From: Bacteroidales bacterium
Lineage (GTDB): Bacteria; Bacteroidota; Bacteroidia; Bacteroidales; JAGOPY01
DNA: 8,719 nt
Assembly (NCBI GenBank): GCA_030638325.1
Contig: DAOWEV010000177.1
Location: forward strand, 1 to 8,719
Direction: 5' to 3'
Position numbers and translations under genes: made by a program. Of the stretch, positions 1-4,960 are shown piece by piece; the stretch's first letter is position 1; each line of letters opens with the position of its first letter. Below the pieces are notes generated by a model. That model searched no databases and had not been told where the DNA came from. It worked only from the letters and a program-made list of their open reading frames with translations.

Positions 1-12
1 AATTAAAATATT

Positions 13-142
13 AAATCCGAAATCCTAATATCTAAATCCGAAACAATATCAAATATTCAAATTTTCAATTGTTTAAAACAGTTTATATCATTTGGGTTTC
101 ATTCACTTGAATTTGTTTAGTGCTTAGGGTTTCGGATTTAGA
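13..142. repeat. AT-rich heptamer-like block with 14-bp inverted repeat
   Basis: The words AAATCCG and AAATCCT stand at a 7-nt step (14-27), and AAATCCG recurs at 34-40. A perfect 14-nt inverted repeat, TCTAAATCCGAAAC at 31-44 and its complement at 129-142, encloses an AT-rich spacer. No open frame of note crosses it. It resembles the period-7/8 intergenic blocks further along the window, but its phase is less regular. The preceding gene lies outside the window, so its relation to a 3' end cannot be judged. Confidence 0.6.
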
Positions 143-216
143 ATTTCTGCCAAAAAAAACACGAATATCAAAATTAAGATACTAAATAGTTACTAAAAAA
201 GTTAATTTCTTGCAAT

Positions 217-262
217 TGTCATCCCGAGGAATGGAGCAAAGCGAAATGACGAAGGACCTCCC
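217..262. repeat. REP-like dispersed palindrome candidate
   Basis: The stretch opens with TGTCATCCCGAGGAATGGAG and continues through AAGCGAAATGACGAAGGACC. GTCAT (218-222) and ATGAC (246-250) form its ends. It strongly resembles the short repeats of the 'GTCATTGCGAGGA...GACGAAGCAATC' type that are scattered between genes in many bacteria. That resemblance is from memory, not from a search. Copy number in this genome cannot be seen from one window. Confidence 0.5.
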
Positions 263-277
263 GGCAGTTTGCAATAC

Positions 278-300
278 GCTGGCAAACATCACCTGCCAGC
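278..300. repeat. 7-bp hairpin next to REP-like repeat
   Basis: GCTGGCA (278-284) pairs with TGCCAGC (294-300) around a 9-nt loop. An alternative pairing uses GGCAG/TTTGC upstream (263-272) with GCAAA and CTGCC. No T-run follows, so it is not an intrinsic terminator on the plus strand. It probably belongs to the same repeat as 217-262. Confidence 0.4.
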
Positions 301-415
301 AATATGCATAACGTCAACCAAGCACTCTGCTAAATCATTGTAATATGACGGCAAAGTGTTTTATTAACTTTTCTGCAATATGTTGACACGGCATTCTTTC
401 GGCAGCAGTGAGACA
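301..415. other. Intergenic stretch without recognised feature
   Basis: I see no gene here. The only pattern is a direct 8-mer GCAATATG at 299-306 and 375-382, which could be chance. TTCTTTCGGCA at 394-404 has a near copy (10 of 11) at 798-808, on the other side of the mobile element. The offset from the element ends is unequal (11 and 4 nt), so it is not a clean target-site duplication. Confidence 0.4.
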
Positions 416-448
416 GTGCACGCAGTCCAAATATTATTTTGATGTGCT
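416..448 (+). repeat. Left terminal inverted repeat of the element
   Basis: Its reverse complement matches 761-793 at about 29 of 33 positions. The core AGCACATCAAAATA is identical, and the mismatches lie in the outer half. The outermost GTGCAC aligns with ATGCAT on the right, so the exact boundary could be 416 or 422. Confidence 0.75.
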
Positions 449-487
449 GGCTCCATTTCCAAGGGGCAACGCCCCGTAATGTATTAG

Positions 488-516
488 CTCAGGACGAAGT
501 GAAACGAAGTCCTGAG
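488..516 (+). repeat. Left subterminal hairpin of the element
   Basis: CTCAGGAC (488-495) pairs perfectly with GTCCTGAG (509-516) around the 13-nt loop GAAGTGAAACGAA. The loop is the complement of the loop in the partner hairpin at 681-708. The two can therefore form a loop-loop contact in single-stranded DNA or RNA, or anneal as arms of one long palindrome. Confidence 0.7.
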
Positions 517-680
517 ACAAGGGGTTCATATTTGACACAAGCCCTGAAAGGGCGGCACCCTCATACACAAAGATTTGTTAGTCCCACACATAAGGCCCGT
601 CAAAATCAATGTTATATTCGTTGAAAAATTATTGATTACCTTTCGGGCTTTCAGCCCTTACTTTAATCTTAACTTAAAGT

Positions 681-708
681 CTCAGGGCTCGTTTCACTTC
701 GCCCTGAG
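681..708 (+). repeat. Right subterminal hairpin of the element
   Basis: CTCAGGGC (681-688) pairs perfectly with GCCCTGAG (701-708) around TCGTTTCACTTC. Compared with the left hairpin, the stem carries a paired change (GGAC/GTCC versus GGGC/GCCC). This compensatory change keeps the stem intact and suggests that the fold, not just the sequence, has been maintained. Confidence 0.7.
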
Positions 709-760
709 CTTATACCTTGAATCCTTTCAGGATTCTAACAAAAACACATTTTTTTAACCT

Positions 761-793
761 AGCACATCAAAATAGTATTTAGACTGCATGCAT
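761..793 (-). repeat. Right terminal inverted repeat of the element
   Basis: This is the complementary copy of the left end. It stops 7 nt before the putative -33 element of the peroxiredoxin promoter and 29 nt before its -7 element. The element's right edge is therefore directly upstream of that promoter. Confidence 0.75.
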
Positions 794-800
794 CCACTTC

Positions 801-830
801 TTTCAGCAATCATATTATTTCGTAGCTTTG
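801..830 (+). promoter_or_regulatory. Bacteroidota-type promoter of the peroxiredoxin gene
   Basis: TAGCTTTG at 823-830 is an exact match to the Bacteroidota -7 consensus TAnnTTTG. An imperfect -33 element (TTTC, 801-804; consensus TTTG) lies 18 nt upstream. The start codon at 883 would leave a leader of about 45 nt, AT-rich and without a Shine-Dalgarno motif, as is usual in the phylum. I see no recognisable OxyR operator. Any upstream operator would fall inside the mobile element. Confidence 0.65.
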
Positions 831-882
831 CACCCGGTTTTTAATTTTTAACCCTAATTAGTATTAACTTAAATAATAAAAA

Positions 883-1521
883 ATGGCAGTATTAGTAGGA
901 AAAAAAGCTCCTTTGTTTGAATCTGACGCCGTCGTAAACGGTGGCGAGTTTGTAGAAAAATTTTCACTCGACCAATATATCGGAAAGAAACATGTGATCT
1001 TCTTCTTTTATCCGTTGGATTTCACTTTTGTTTGTCCGACAGAGATCATTGCCTTCCAGGATAAGATGGAAGAATTTGAAAAGAGGAATGTAGCCGTTGT
1101 TGGTTGCTCTGTCGACTCCCAATTCTCACACTGGGCATGGCTGAACACTGAATTGAAAGATGGTGGCATCAAAGGTGTTACATACCCACTGGTTTCCGAC
1201 CTGTCAAAGACAATCTCAGAGAACTATGATGTGTTGGCAGGGGAATATGATTATAATGAAGATGGAGAAATGGAATTTCATGGCGCTGCCGTTGCATACC
1301 GTGGCCTTTTCCTGATTGACAAACAGGGTGTTGTCCGCCACCAGCTTGTGAATGACCTGCCGCTTGGAAGAAGCATTACAGAAGCATTGCGTATGATCGA
1401 TGCACTGCAGTATTTTGAAGAAATCGGCGAAGTTTGTCCGGCCGATTGGCATGCCGGAGATAAAGCAATGGAAGCCACAGCCGAAGGTGTTGCCGAATAC
1501 CTTGGCTCACTCGGCAAATAA
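883..1521 (+). CDS. Typical 2-Cys peroxiredoxin (AhpC/TSA, Prx1 subfamily)
   Basis: Cytoplasmic thiol peroxidase of 212 residues that reduces H2O2, organic peroxides and probably peroxynitrite. The peroxidatic Cys51 sits in the PLDFTFVCPTE motif (Pro44, Thr48, Cys51). The resolving Cys185 is in EVCPADW, so the enzyme should work as a disulfide-linked head-to-tail dimer. The C-terminal end (EYLGSLGK) lacks the YF motif of sensitive eukaryotic Prx1 enzymes, which by family knowledge suggests resistance to overoxidation. An acidic insertion (AGEYDYNEDGEMEFHG) precedes AYRGLFLID; I recall similar insertions in other Bacteroidota homologues. The ATG follows an A-rich leader. No ahpF lies beside it, so the reductant (thioredoxin or a distant AhpF) is unknown. 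The gene is monocistronic, between its own promoter and a strong terminator. I give no symbol because ahpC and tsaA are both used for this subfamily. Confidence 0.95.
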   Translation: MAVLVGKKAPLFESDAVVNGGEFVEKFSLDQYIGKKHVIFFFYPLDFTFVCPTEIIAFQDKMEEFEKRNVAVVGCSVDSQFSHWAWLNTELKDGGIKGVTYPLVSDLSKTISENYDVLAGEYDYNEDGEMEFHGAAVAYRGLFLIDKQGVVRHQLVNDLPLGRSITEALRMIDALQYFEEIGEVCPADWHAGDKAMEATAEGVAEYLGSLGK

Positions 1522-1543
1522 TTCATATCAGATTTTATGAAAG

Positions 1544-1575
1544 ATGGCCTTCCGGAACGGGAGGCCATTTTTTTT
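1544..1575 (+). terminator. Intrinsic terminator after the peroxiredoxin gene
   Basis: ATGGCCTTCC (1544-1553) and GGGAGGCCAT (1559-1568) form a 10-bp stem with one G-U pair and a GGAAC loop. Eight T follow (1568-1575). It lies 22 nt after the stop codon. The T-run overlaps the stop codon of the convergent mazG gene (TTA, 1574-1576). On the minus strand the same hairpin is followed only by TTTC, so termination there would be weaker. Confidence 0.88.
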
Positions 1576-2386
1576 ATTCCTGCTCTTTGGCTTCATTCCA
1601 GAAAACATCCATTTCGTCCAGCGACATCTCGTGCAGGGATTTACCCATCTTTCCGGCGCTTCCTTCTAAGTGTTTGAATCTTCTGATAAACTTTCGGTTT
1701 GTCTTTTCAAGGGCATCTTCAGGGTTGATCCCGATAAACCGGGAATAATTCACGAGCGCAAAAAGAAGATCCCCGAACTCACCTTCAATCTTTTCTATAG
1801 CTTCAGCACCCTCTCCCGCCTGCACTTCCCTTTTCAGCTCATCCAACTCTTCCATTACCTTGTCCCACACCTGGTGCGGCTTTTCCCAGTCAAACCCCAC
1901 CCCACTTACTTTTTCCTGGATACGGTAAGCTTTGACCAGGGGGGGAAGTGATTTAGGGACACCCTCCAAAACAGACTTACTGCCTTCCTTCAGTTTTATC
2001 TTTTCCCAGTTGTCTTTTACCTCAGCAGCATCTTGTACTTTCACATCCCCATAAATGTGGGGATGCCTGACCACTAGTTTTTCATTAATATTTTCAAGTA
2101 CATCCCGGATATCAAATGCGCCTTTTTCGGATCCTATCTTAGCATAAAAAACAATGTGAAGCATCAGGTCGCCCAACTCTTTTTTAATCCCATCGAGGTC
2201 CCGCTCCATGATGGATTCTGATAATTCATAAGTCTCTTCCAGCGTGAGATAACGCAAGCTTTCAAGTGTCTGTTCCTTGTCCCATGGGCATTTCTCACGG
2301 AGCTCATCCATGATATCCAGTAATCTTTTAAAGGCCTCTAATCTTCCGTCCATCACATAATTTTTTGCAAAAATAGCGATTTTCAT
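1574..2386 (-). CDS. mazG: Nucleoside triphosphate pyrophosphohydrolase MazG
   Basis: All-alpha NTP pyrophosphohydrolase of 270 residues (E. coli MazG has 263). It hydrolyses NTPs and dNTPs to the monophosphate and pyrophosphate, and is linked to nucleotide-pool sanitation and the stringent response. Two MazG repeats are present. The first has CPWDKEQT, then EETYE (Glu50, Glu51, Glu54) and ELGD (Glu70, Asp73). The second has EELDE (Glu179, Glu180, Glu183) and EFGD (Glu203, Asp206). These ExxE...ExxD sets bind Mg2+, so both repeats look intact. The longest frame begins at 2386, but a better start is ATG at 2351-2353 (MDGRLEAF...). The first 11 residues add nothing recognisable, and their codons contain a consensus -7 box. 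That would give a 259-residue protein starting close to the MazG fold. The gene is convergent with the peroxiredoxin and divergent from the acyl hydrolase. Confidence 0.95.
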   Translation of the reverse strand: MKIAIFAKNYVMDGRLEAFKRLLDIMDELREKCPWDKEQTLESLRYLTLEETYELSESIMERDLDGIKKELGDLMLHIVFYAKIGSEKGAFDIRDVLENINEKLVVRHPHIYGDVKVQDAAEVKDNWEKIKLKEGSKSVLEGVPKSLPPLVKAYRIQEKVSGVGFDWEKPHQVWDKVMEELDELKREVQAGEGAEAIEKIEGEFGDLLFALVNYSRFIGINPEDALEKTNRKFIRRFKHLEGSAGKMGKSLHEMSLDEMDVFWNEAKEQE

Positions 2387-2397
2387 CTTCCAGCTAA
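2368..2397 (-). promoter_or_regulatory. Putative mazG promoter, inside the longest-frame 5' end
   Basis: Read on the minus strand, TATTTTTG (2375 down to 2368) is an exact TAnnTTTG -7 box. TTAG (2397-2394) lies 18 nt upstream, one mismatch from the -33 consensus TTTG. Transcription would begin only a few bases before the ATG at 2353 and downstream of the ATG at 2386. If real, this promoter excludes the longer mazG start. Confidence 0.45.
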
Positions 2398-2401
2398 CGC
2401 T

Positions 2402-2447
2402 TCACACCTCACGCTTCACTTCTCACGCTTCACTTTTCACTTTTCAC
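2402..2447. repeat. Heptamer tandem repeat, TCAC core x7
   Basis: TCAC occurs at 2402, 2409, 2416, 2423, 2430, 2437 and 2444, an exact 7-nt step seven times. The three bases between cores vary (ACC, GCT, TTC, GCT, TTT, TTT). It fills most of the gap between the divergent mazG and acyl hydrolase genes, between their putative promoters. No inverted copy is present in this gap, unlike the other blocks. Confidence 0.85.
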
Positions 2448-2471
2448 CACCCGCCACCTGATGAATTTTAC

Positions 2472-2479
2472 TAAATTTG
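2472..2479 (+). promoter_or_regulatory. Putative -7 box very close to the acyl hydrolase start
   Basis: TAAATTTG matches the -7 consensus TAnnTTTG exactly, but no good -33 element is seen about 19 nt upstream. It ends 4 nt before the GTG start at 2484, so a transcript from it would be leaderless or nearly so. The in-frame stop TAA at 2472-2474 rules out a start upstream. The box could be fortuitous in AT-rich DNA. Confidence 0.4.
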
Positions 2480-2483
2480 TTTT

Positions 2484-3677
2484 GTGAACGGCAGGAAGAA
2501 AATATCAGTCAAGGCAAACCGGAGAAAAGGAAAGATCTTGCTCTGCTCCCTGCTCCTTTTTATTTCCGGCTTCTTCATTGTTTCTTTAAGCAGCGCTCAG
2601 GATATGCATAAACTCCGCTCTTCTAACCTGATTATAGAAGGCCGGGCTTACTATGGCTGGACCATGGCGCACCACCTCGAGATGCAAATATTCCAAAAGC
2701 ACTACCCTGCCTTTGAGATAAGCCTCATGAAAGCGACCTACGGAAAAACCCGGTGGGAGTATATGTGGGGATATCCTCTTATCGGAATATCTTACTGGTA
2801 CTCAACACTGGGCAATACACCCTGGCTTGGACACGCACATGCCATATTTCCCTTTATCAATTTCAGGCTGTACCATAAAAATGCCTGTACTTTTTCATTC
2901 AGATTAGGTGTCGGATTAGGCTATCTTACAAAAAGATATGACCCTATCGAAAATTATAAGAACCTGGCGATAGGATCGCACCTTAACGGGGCAGTCAACC
3001 TGATGTTCGAATGGCGATGGCGGATAGGCCCGAGGCTCATGGCTTCCATAGGCGCCGGCCTGATGCATTTCTCCAACGGAACCATCAAAACCCCTAATTT
3101 CGGATTGAATATGCCGGCCGTTAATGTTGCTTTTGCTTACAGGCTAAGCAAAGAAAATCCATACCAGAGAAATAAGCTTATGCCAACATTGGAATCCTTT
3201 GAATTCGATGGTAAAAAGACCGTCCGTCTTGATATCTCGGCAGCCATTGCCATCAAGGATATGAGTGCTCAACTGGGAGTTGGCAACCGGTACATGGTCT
3301 ATACAATATTCGGGAACATCATGAAACCTGTGAGCTACAAAACCCGGTTCGGGCTTGGTTTTGATATTTCATACGATGCTTCGGATGTGATGGTCCTCGA
3401 GTTACAGGGGAAGCCCCCTGATAAGATGATCAAAGTGGTAAAGACCGGTTTCACTGCCGCTTTTGAATTATCGTTTGCACGCACGGCAATGGTTTTTAAC
3501 GCAGGGTTTTATCTTAGCGGGTTGGATCAAAGCGATGGGCGATTTTATGAAAAGCTGGCCCTGCGCTTTGACATTACCGATAAACTGTTTGCCAACTTTA
3601 CCCTGAAGGCGCACTATGCAAGGGCCGATTATGTAGCGATCGGGATTGGGTATAAGTTCAACCTGAAATATTATTAG
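2484..3677 (+). CDS. PagL-like acyloxyacyl hydrolase (outer membrane)
   Basis: 397-residue predicted outer-membrane beta-barrel of the PagL / acyloxyacyl hydrolase type, which removes an ester-linked acyl chain from lipid A. A basic N-terminus (MNGRKK...KANRRKGK), a hydrophobic core (about 18-35) and SSAQ|D around 36-40 form a Sec signal peptide. The family hallmark is HFSNGTIKTPNFGLN: His195 and Ser197 match the catalytic His and Ser of PagL. The catalytic Glu of Pseudomonas PagL lies 12 residues after the Ser, where this protein has Asn209, so the acid residue may differ. Classical PagL is about 150-190 residues. Here about 170 further residues of alternating amphipathic strands follow and end in YKFNLKYY, an aromatic barrel terminus. 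The start is GTG; a stop codon 12 nt upstream excludes longer forms, and the basic n-region argues against the later TTG. A porin-like role without catalysis cannot be excluded. Confidence 0.8.
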   Translation: MNGRKKISVKANRRKGKILLCSLLLFISGFFIVSLSSAQDMHKLRSSNLIIEGRAYYGWTMAHHLEMQIFQKHYPAFEISLMKATYGKTRWEYMWGYPLIGISYWYSTLGNTPWLGHAHAIFPFINFRLYHKNACTFSFRLGVGLGYLTKRYDPIENYKNLAIGSHLNGAVNLMFEWRWRIGPRLMASIGAGLMHFSNGTIKTPNFGLNMPAVNVAFAYRLSKENPYQRNKLMPTLESFEFDGKKTVRLDISAAIAIKDMSAQLGVGNRYMVYTIFGNIMKPVSYKTRFGLGFDISYDASDVMVLELQGKPPDKMIKVVKTGFTAAFELSFARTAMVFNAGFYLSGLDQSDGRFYEKLALRFDITDKLFANFTLKAHYARADYVAIGIGYKFNLKYY

Positions 3678-3709
3678 TTGAAAGTTATAAAGTTGAAAGT
3701 TGTAAAGTT
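3676..3709. repeat. AGTT repeats at alternating 7/8-nt step
   Basis: AGTT occurs at 3676, 3683, 3691, 3698 and 3706, with steps 7, 8, 7 and 8. This is a 15-nt dimer, AGTTGAAAGTTATAA then AGTTGAAAGTTGTAA. The first copy overlaps the TAG stop codon of the acyl hydrolase gene. The 14-mer AAAGTTATAAAGTT (3681-3694) recurs in the same orientation at 3973-3986, beyond the gene remnant. Confidence 0.85.
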
Positions 3710-3714
3710 AAATG

Positions 3715-3756
3715 GTAACCGTTCACAGGTTCAGAGGTTCAGAGGTTCATAAGTTC
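3715..3756 (+). repeat. Octamer repeat GTTC x5, left arm of inverted repeat
   Basis: GTTC occurs at 3721, 3729, 3737, 3745 and 3753, an exact 8-nt step. The 22 nt at 3715-3736 (GTAAC then CGTTCACAGGTTCAGAG) are complementary to 3947-3968 at 21 of 22 positions. The two arms bracket the four-helix-bundle gene remnant. Confidence 0.85.
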
Positions 3757-3765
3757 GGGGTTTAG

Positions 3766-3894
3766 AAATTTGAACAGTTGATTCGTGAGCTTTACGTGGC
3801 GTTGGATCAGCAATACATATCAAATGCTGAGTTTCAGGATGTGTATGATCATGCCGGACGTACCCGTGCTGCCATTCGAGGTTTCATAAAGTAA
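3766..3894 (+). pseudogene. C-terminal remnant of a four-helix-bundle (S23/IVP) gene
   Basis: After an in-frame TAG at 3763-3765 the frame reads about 42 codons to TAA at 3892-3894. It includes EQLIRELYVALDQQYISNAE and then FQDVYDHAGRTRAAIRGFIK. This is the characteristic last helix pair of the four-helix-bundle family known from 23S rRNA intervening sequences (pattern: L..AL.LGYI...EF..L...A......L.GFI). Family members are about 115-125 residues, so roughly the first two thirds are missing. There is no start codon at the edge. The truncation point abuts the GTTC octamer array. The remnant is framed by a 22-nt inverted repeat (3715-3736 and 3947-3968) and by direct AAAGTTATAAAGTT copies. The family assignment is from memory of the motif and not from a search. 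The intact proteins have no agreed function. Confidence 0.7.
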
Positions 3895-3936
3895 TTAATA
3901 GGCTATGAACAAAGTCAACGAAAGAAAGGTAACCCT

Positions 3937-3968
3937 GAACGGTGAACTCTGAACCTGTGAACGCTTAC
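3937..3968 (-). repeat. GAAC x4, right arm of inverted repeat
   Basis: GAAC occurs at 3937, 3944, 3951 and 3959 (steps 7, 7, 8). Positions 3947-3968 pair with 3715-3736 at 21 of 22 positions, the core being CTCTGAACCTGTGAACG (3947-3963). It is followed directly by GTTAAA (3969-3974). GTTAAA also occurs at 3707-3712, 2 nt outside the left arm, as a weak target-duplication candidate in low-complexity sequence. Confidence 0.8.
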
Positions 3969-3972
3969 GTTA

Positions 3973-3986
3973 AAAGTTATAAAGTT
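3973..3986. repeat. Second copy of AAAGTTATAAAGTT
   Basis: Perfect 14-nt direct copy of 3681-3694, with AGTT at 3975 and 3983 (8-nt step). It lies 32 nt upstream of the lipoprotein start. The outer direct and inner inverted repeats give this gap the outline of an inserted cassette. Confidence 0.75.
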
Positions 3987-4018
3987 AGGTTAAGGATATT
4001 GTTGAAAAAAAATAAATA

Positions 4019-4771
4019 ATGAAGATACTACTAAAATACGGGCTTCCCTTTTTTATTGGGATGATCTTTATGGTCATGGGTTGTCAAAAAGACAAGGGGC
4101 TTGATTGCTTTAAAAGTACAGGCAAAATAGTTATTGAAGAAAGATCTGTTGGAATCGTGAATGTCATTGAATTACATGATAACATTAATTTGATTTTGAC
4201 CCATGATACATTCAAAACAAGACTGGCTGTGGAAGCCGGTGAAAACCTGTTGTACAAGATCACTACCGGGGTCGACAGCAACAAGCTCATCCTCCGGAAT
4301 AATAATAATTGCAATTGGGTAAGGAGTTTTGACACGCCTGTGAATGTTTACCTGACCGCTCCCAGGATTGACACTATCATTTACCGGGCCTCCGGTGATA
4401 TCAGTACAACCAATGCACTGGTTAACGATACTCTGCAGGTAGATATCTGGGAGGGTTCCGGTTCCATCAACATGAATGTCAATGTTGCAAAATCACGTTT
4501 TTACATACATACCGGAACAGTGGATCTGACGGTTCATGGCTCTTCACAGGTTAATTTTATTTCATCCCTGGGTTATGGCCCGGTGAATTGTCTCGGCCTT
4601 GAAACAAAATTTACCTATATGAGAACCGCCAGCCCGAATGACTGCTATGTAAATACTTCTGTGGAGCTTGCTGTTGAAATTGAAAACATCGGCAATATAT
4701 ATTATAAAGGGGCCCCCCCCACTGTCCGTGGTGTTGTCACTGGAGACGGAAAACTTATAAAATTAGATTAA
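4019..4771 (+). CDS. Lipoprotein with DUF2807 (head GIN) domain
   Basis: 250-residue predicted lipoprotein. The signal has Lys2 and Lys6, a hydrophobic core and a lipobox VMGC with the lipidated Cys at 22, followed by QKDKG. The mature part looks like the DUF2807 'putative auto-transporter adhesin, head GIN' beta-helix. It begins with an IVIEERSVGIVNVIELHDNI stretch, continues with repeated short strands of the ILRNNNNC and VDIWEGSGSINMNV type, and ends YYKGAPPTVRGVVTGDGKLIKLD. DUF2807 proteins are abundant in Bacteroidota and are thought to sit on the envelope; their biochemical role is unknown. The ATG follows an A-rich leader (GAAAAAAAATAAATA), and only a one-mismatch -7 box (TATTGTTG, 3997-4004) is seen. 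A GGGG-CCCCCCCC run (4709-4720) in the last 25 codons is a slippage-prone tract; the frame after it still encodes the canonical family ending. Confidence 0.85.
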   Translation: MKILLKYGLPFFIGMIFMVMGCQKDKGLDCFKSTGKIVIEERSVGIVNVIELHDNINLILTHDTFKTRLAVEAGENLLYKITTGVDSNKLILRNNNNCNWVRSFDTPVNVYLTAPRIDTIIYRASGDISTTNALVNDTLQVDIWEGSGSINMNVNVAKSRFYIHTGTVDLTVHGSSQVNFISSLGYGPVNCLGLETKFTYMRTASPNDCYVNTSVELAVEIENIGNIYYKGAPPTVRGVVTGDGKLIKLD

Positions 4772-4820
4772 AAAACGCAAACCGCTATCTGAAAAAATAT
4801 TACTTTTAGCCGGTCTTCAA

Positions 4821-4916
4821 ATAAACGAATAAACTAAAATCAATGGTGATGCGTTTATGCGTTTATGCGTTTATGCGAAAAAACAAATAAACAAATAAAC
4901 GGATAAACAAATAAAC
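4821..4916. repeat. Octamer array ATAAAC / GTTTAT, three blocks
   Basis: ATAAAC occurs at 4821 and 4829, its complement GTTTAT at 4853, 4861 and 4869, and ATAAAC again at 4887, 4895, 4903 and 4911. All steps inside a block are exactly 8 nt. The middle block can pair with either neighbour, giving two mutually exclusive hairpins of 6-bp segments separated by 2-nt internal loops. The array occupies about half of the 189-nt gap before the methyltransferase-glycosyltransferase gene and ends 44 nt before its ATG. No T-run follows, so a simple terminator is not supported. Confidence 0.85.
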
Positions 4917-4960
4917 AAACAATGAGCAGCCTCCCCCCATCAAATAATATCAACTAAAAA

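Larger units (their letters stand above)
416..793. mobile_element. Non-autonomous MITE-like palindromic element (~378 bp)
   Basis: The ends are 33-nt inverted repeats matching at about 29 of 33 positions (416-448 and 761-793). The interior is laid out as a mirror image. From the left come GGGGC-AAC-GCCCC (463-475), an 8-bp stem with loop GAAGTGAAACGAA (488-516), and GCCCT-GAA-AGGGC (541-553). The centre is AATCAAT/ATTGATT (604-637). From there GGGCT-TTC-AGCCC (645-657), ACTTTAA/TTAAAGT (660-680), an 8-bp stem with loop TCGTTTCACTTC (681-708) and GAATCCT-TTC-AGGATTC (719-735) follow. The two large stems are almost equidistant from the element's midpoint and their loops are complementary. No transposase is encoded, and the short open frames inside are by-products. 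The hairpin style (CTGAAAG, GGCAACGCC) recalls REP-type repeats mobilised in trans. The family, the mobiliser and a target-site duplication are unknown. Confidence 0.75.

Noticed and set aside
439..757. Two open frames of about 60 codons (439-624 and 575-757)
   Set aside because: Both lie inside the palindromic mobile element, span its hairpins and overlap each other. Their peptides look like translated repeats with no motif or leader.
394..808. TTCTTTCrGCA copies as a target-site duplication of the element
   Set aside because: The copies are 11 and 4 nt away from the element ends and differ at one base. A real duplication should abut the ends.
1216..1568. Minus-strand open frames within the peroxiredoxin gene, and similar antisense frames at 4084-4335, 5431-5631, 6711-6932, 7188-7475 and 8140-8331
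   Set aside because: They are shadows of well-supported plus-strand genes. They show no family motif and no promoter or leader of their own.
1939..1945. G7 run in mazG as a phase-variation tract
   Set aside because: MazG is a housekeeping enzyme and the run encodes a family-typical Leu-Pro-Pro-Leu segment. Seven bases alone are weak evidence.
1670..1951. Plus-strand frame within mazG
   Set aside because: It is antisense to conserved MazG motifs and the peptide has no recognisable feature.
2354..2386. N-terminus MKIAIFAKNY recalling NAD kinase, as a possible mazG fusion or remnant
   Set aside because: Only about 10 residues match loosely, and the same codons contain a consensus promoter box. 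Chance is more likely.
3905..3952. 15-codon frame MNKVNERK... after the four-helix remnant
   Set aside because: It runs through the GAAC repeats and is too short and featureless to support as a gene.
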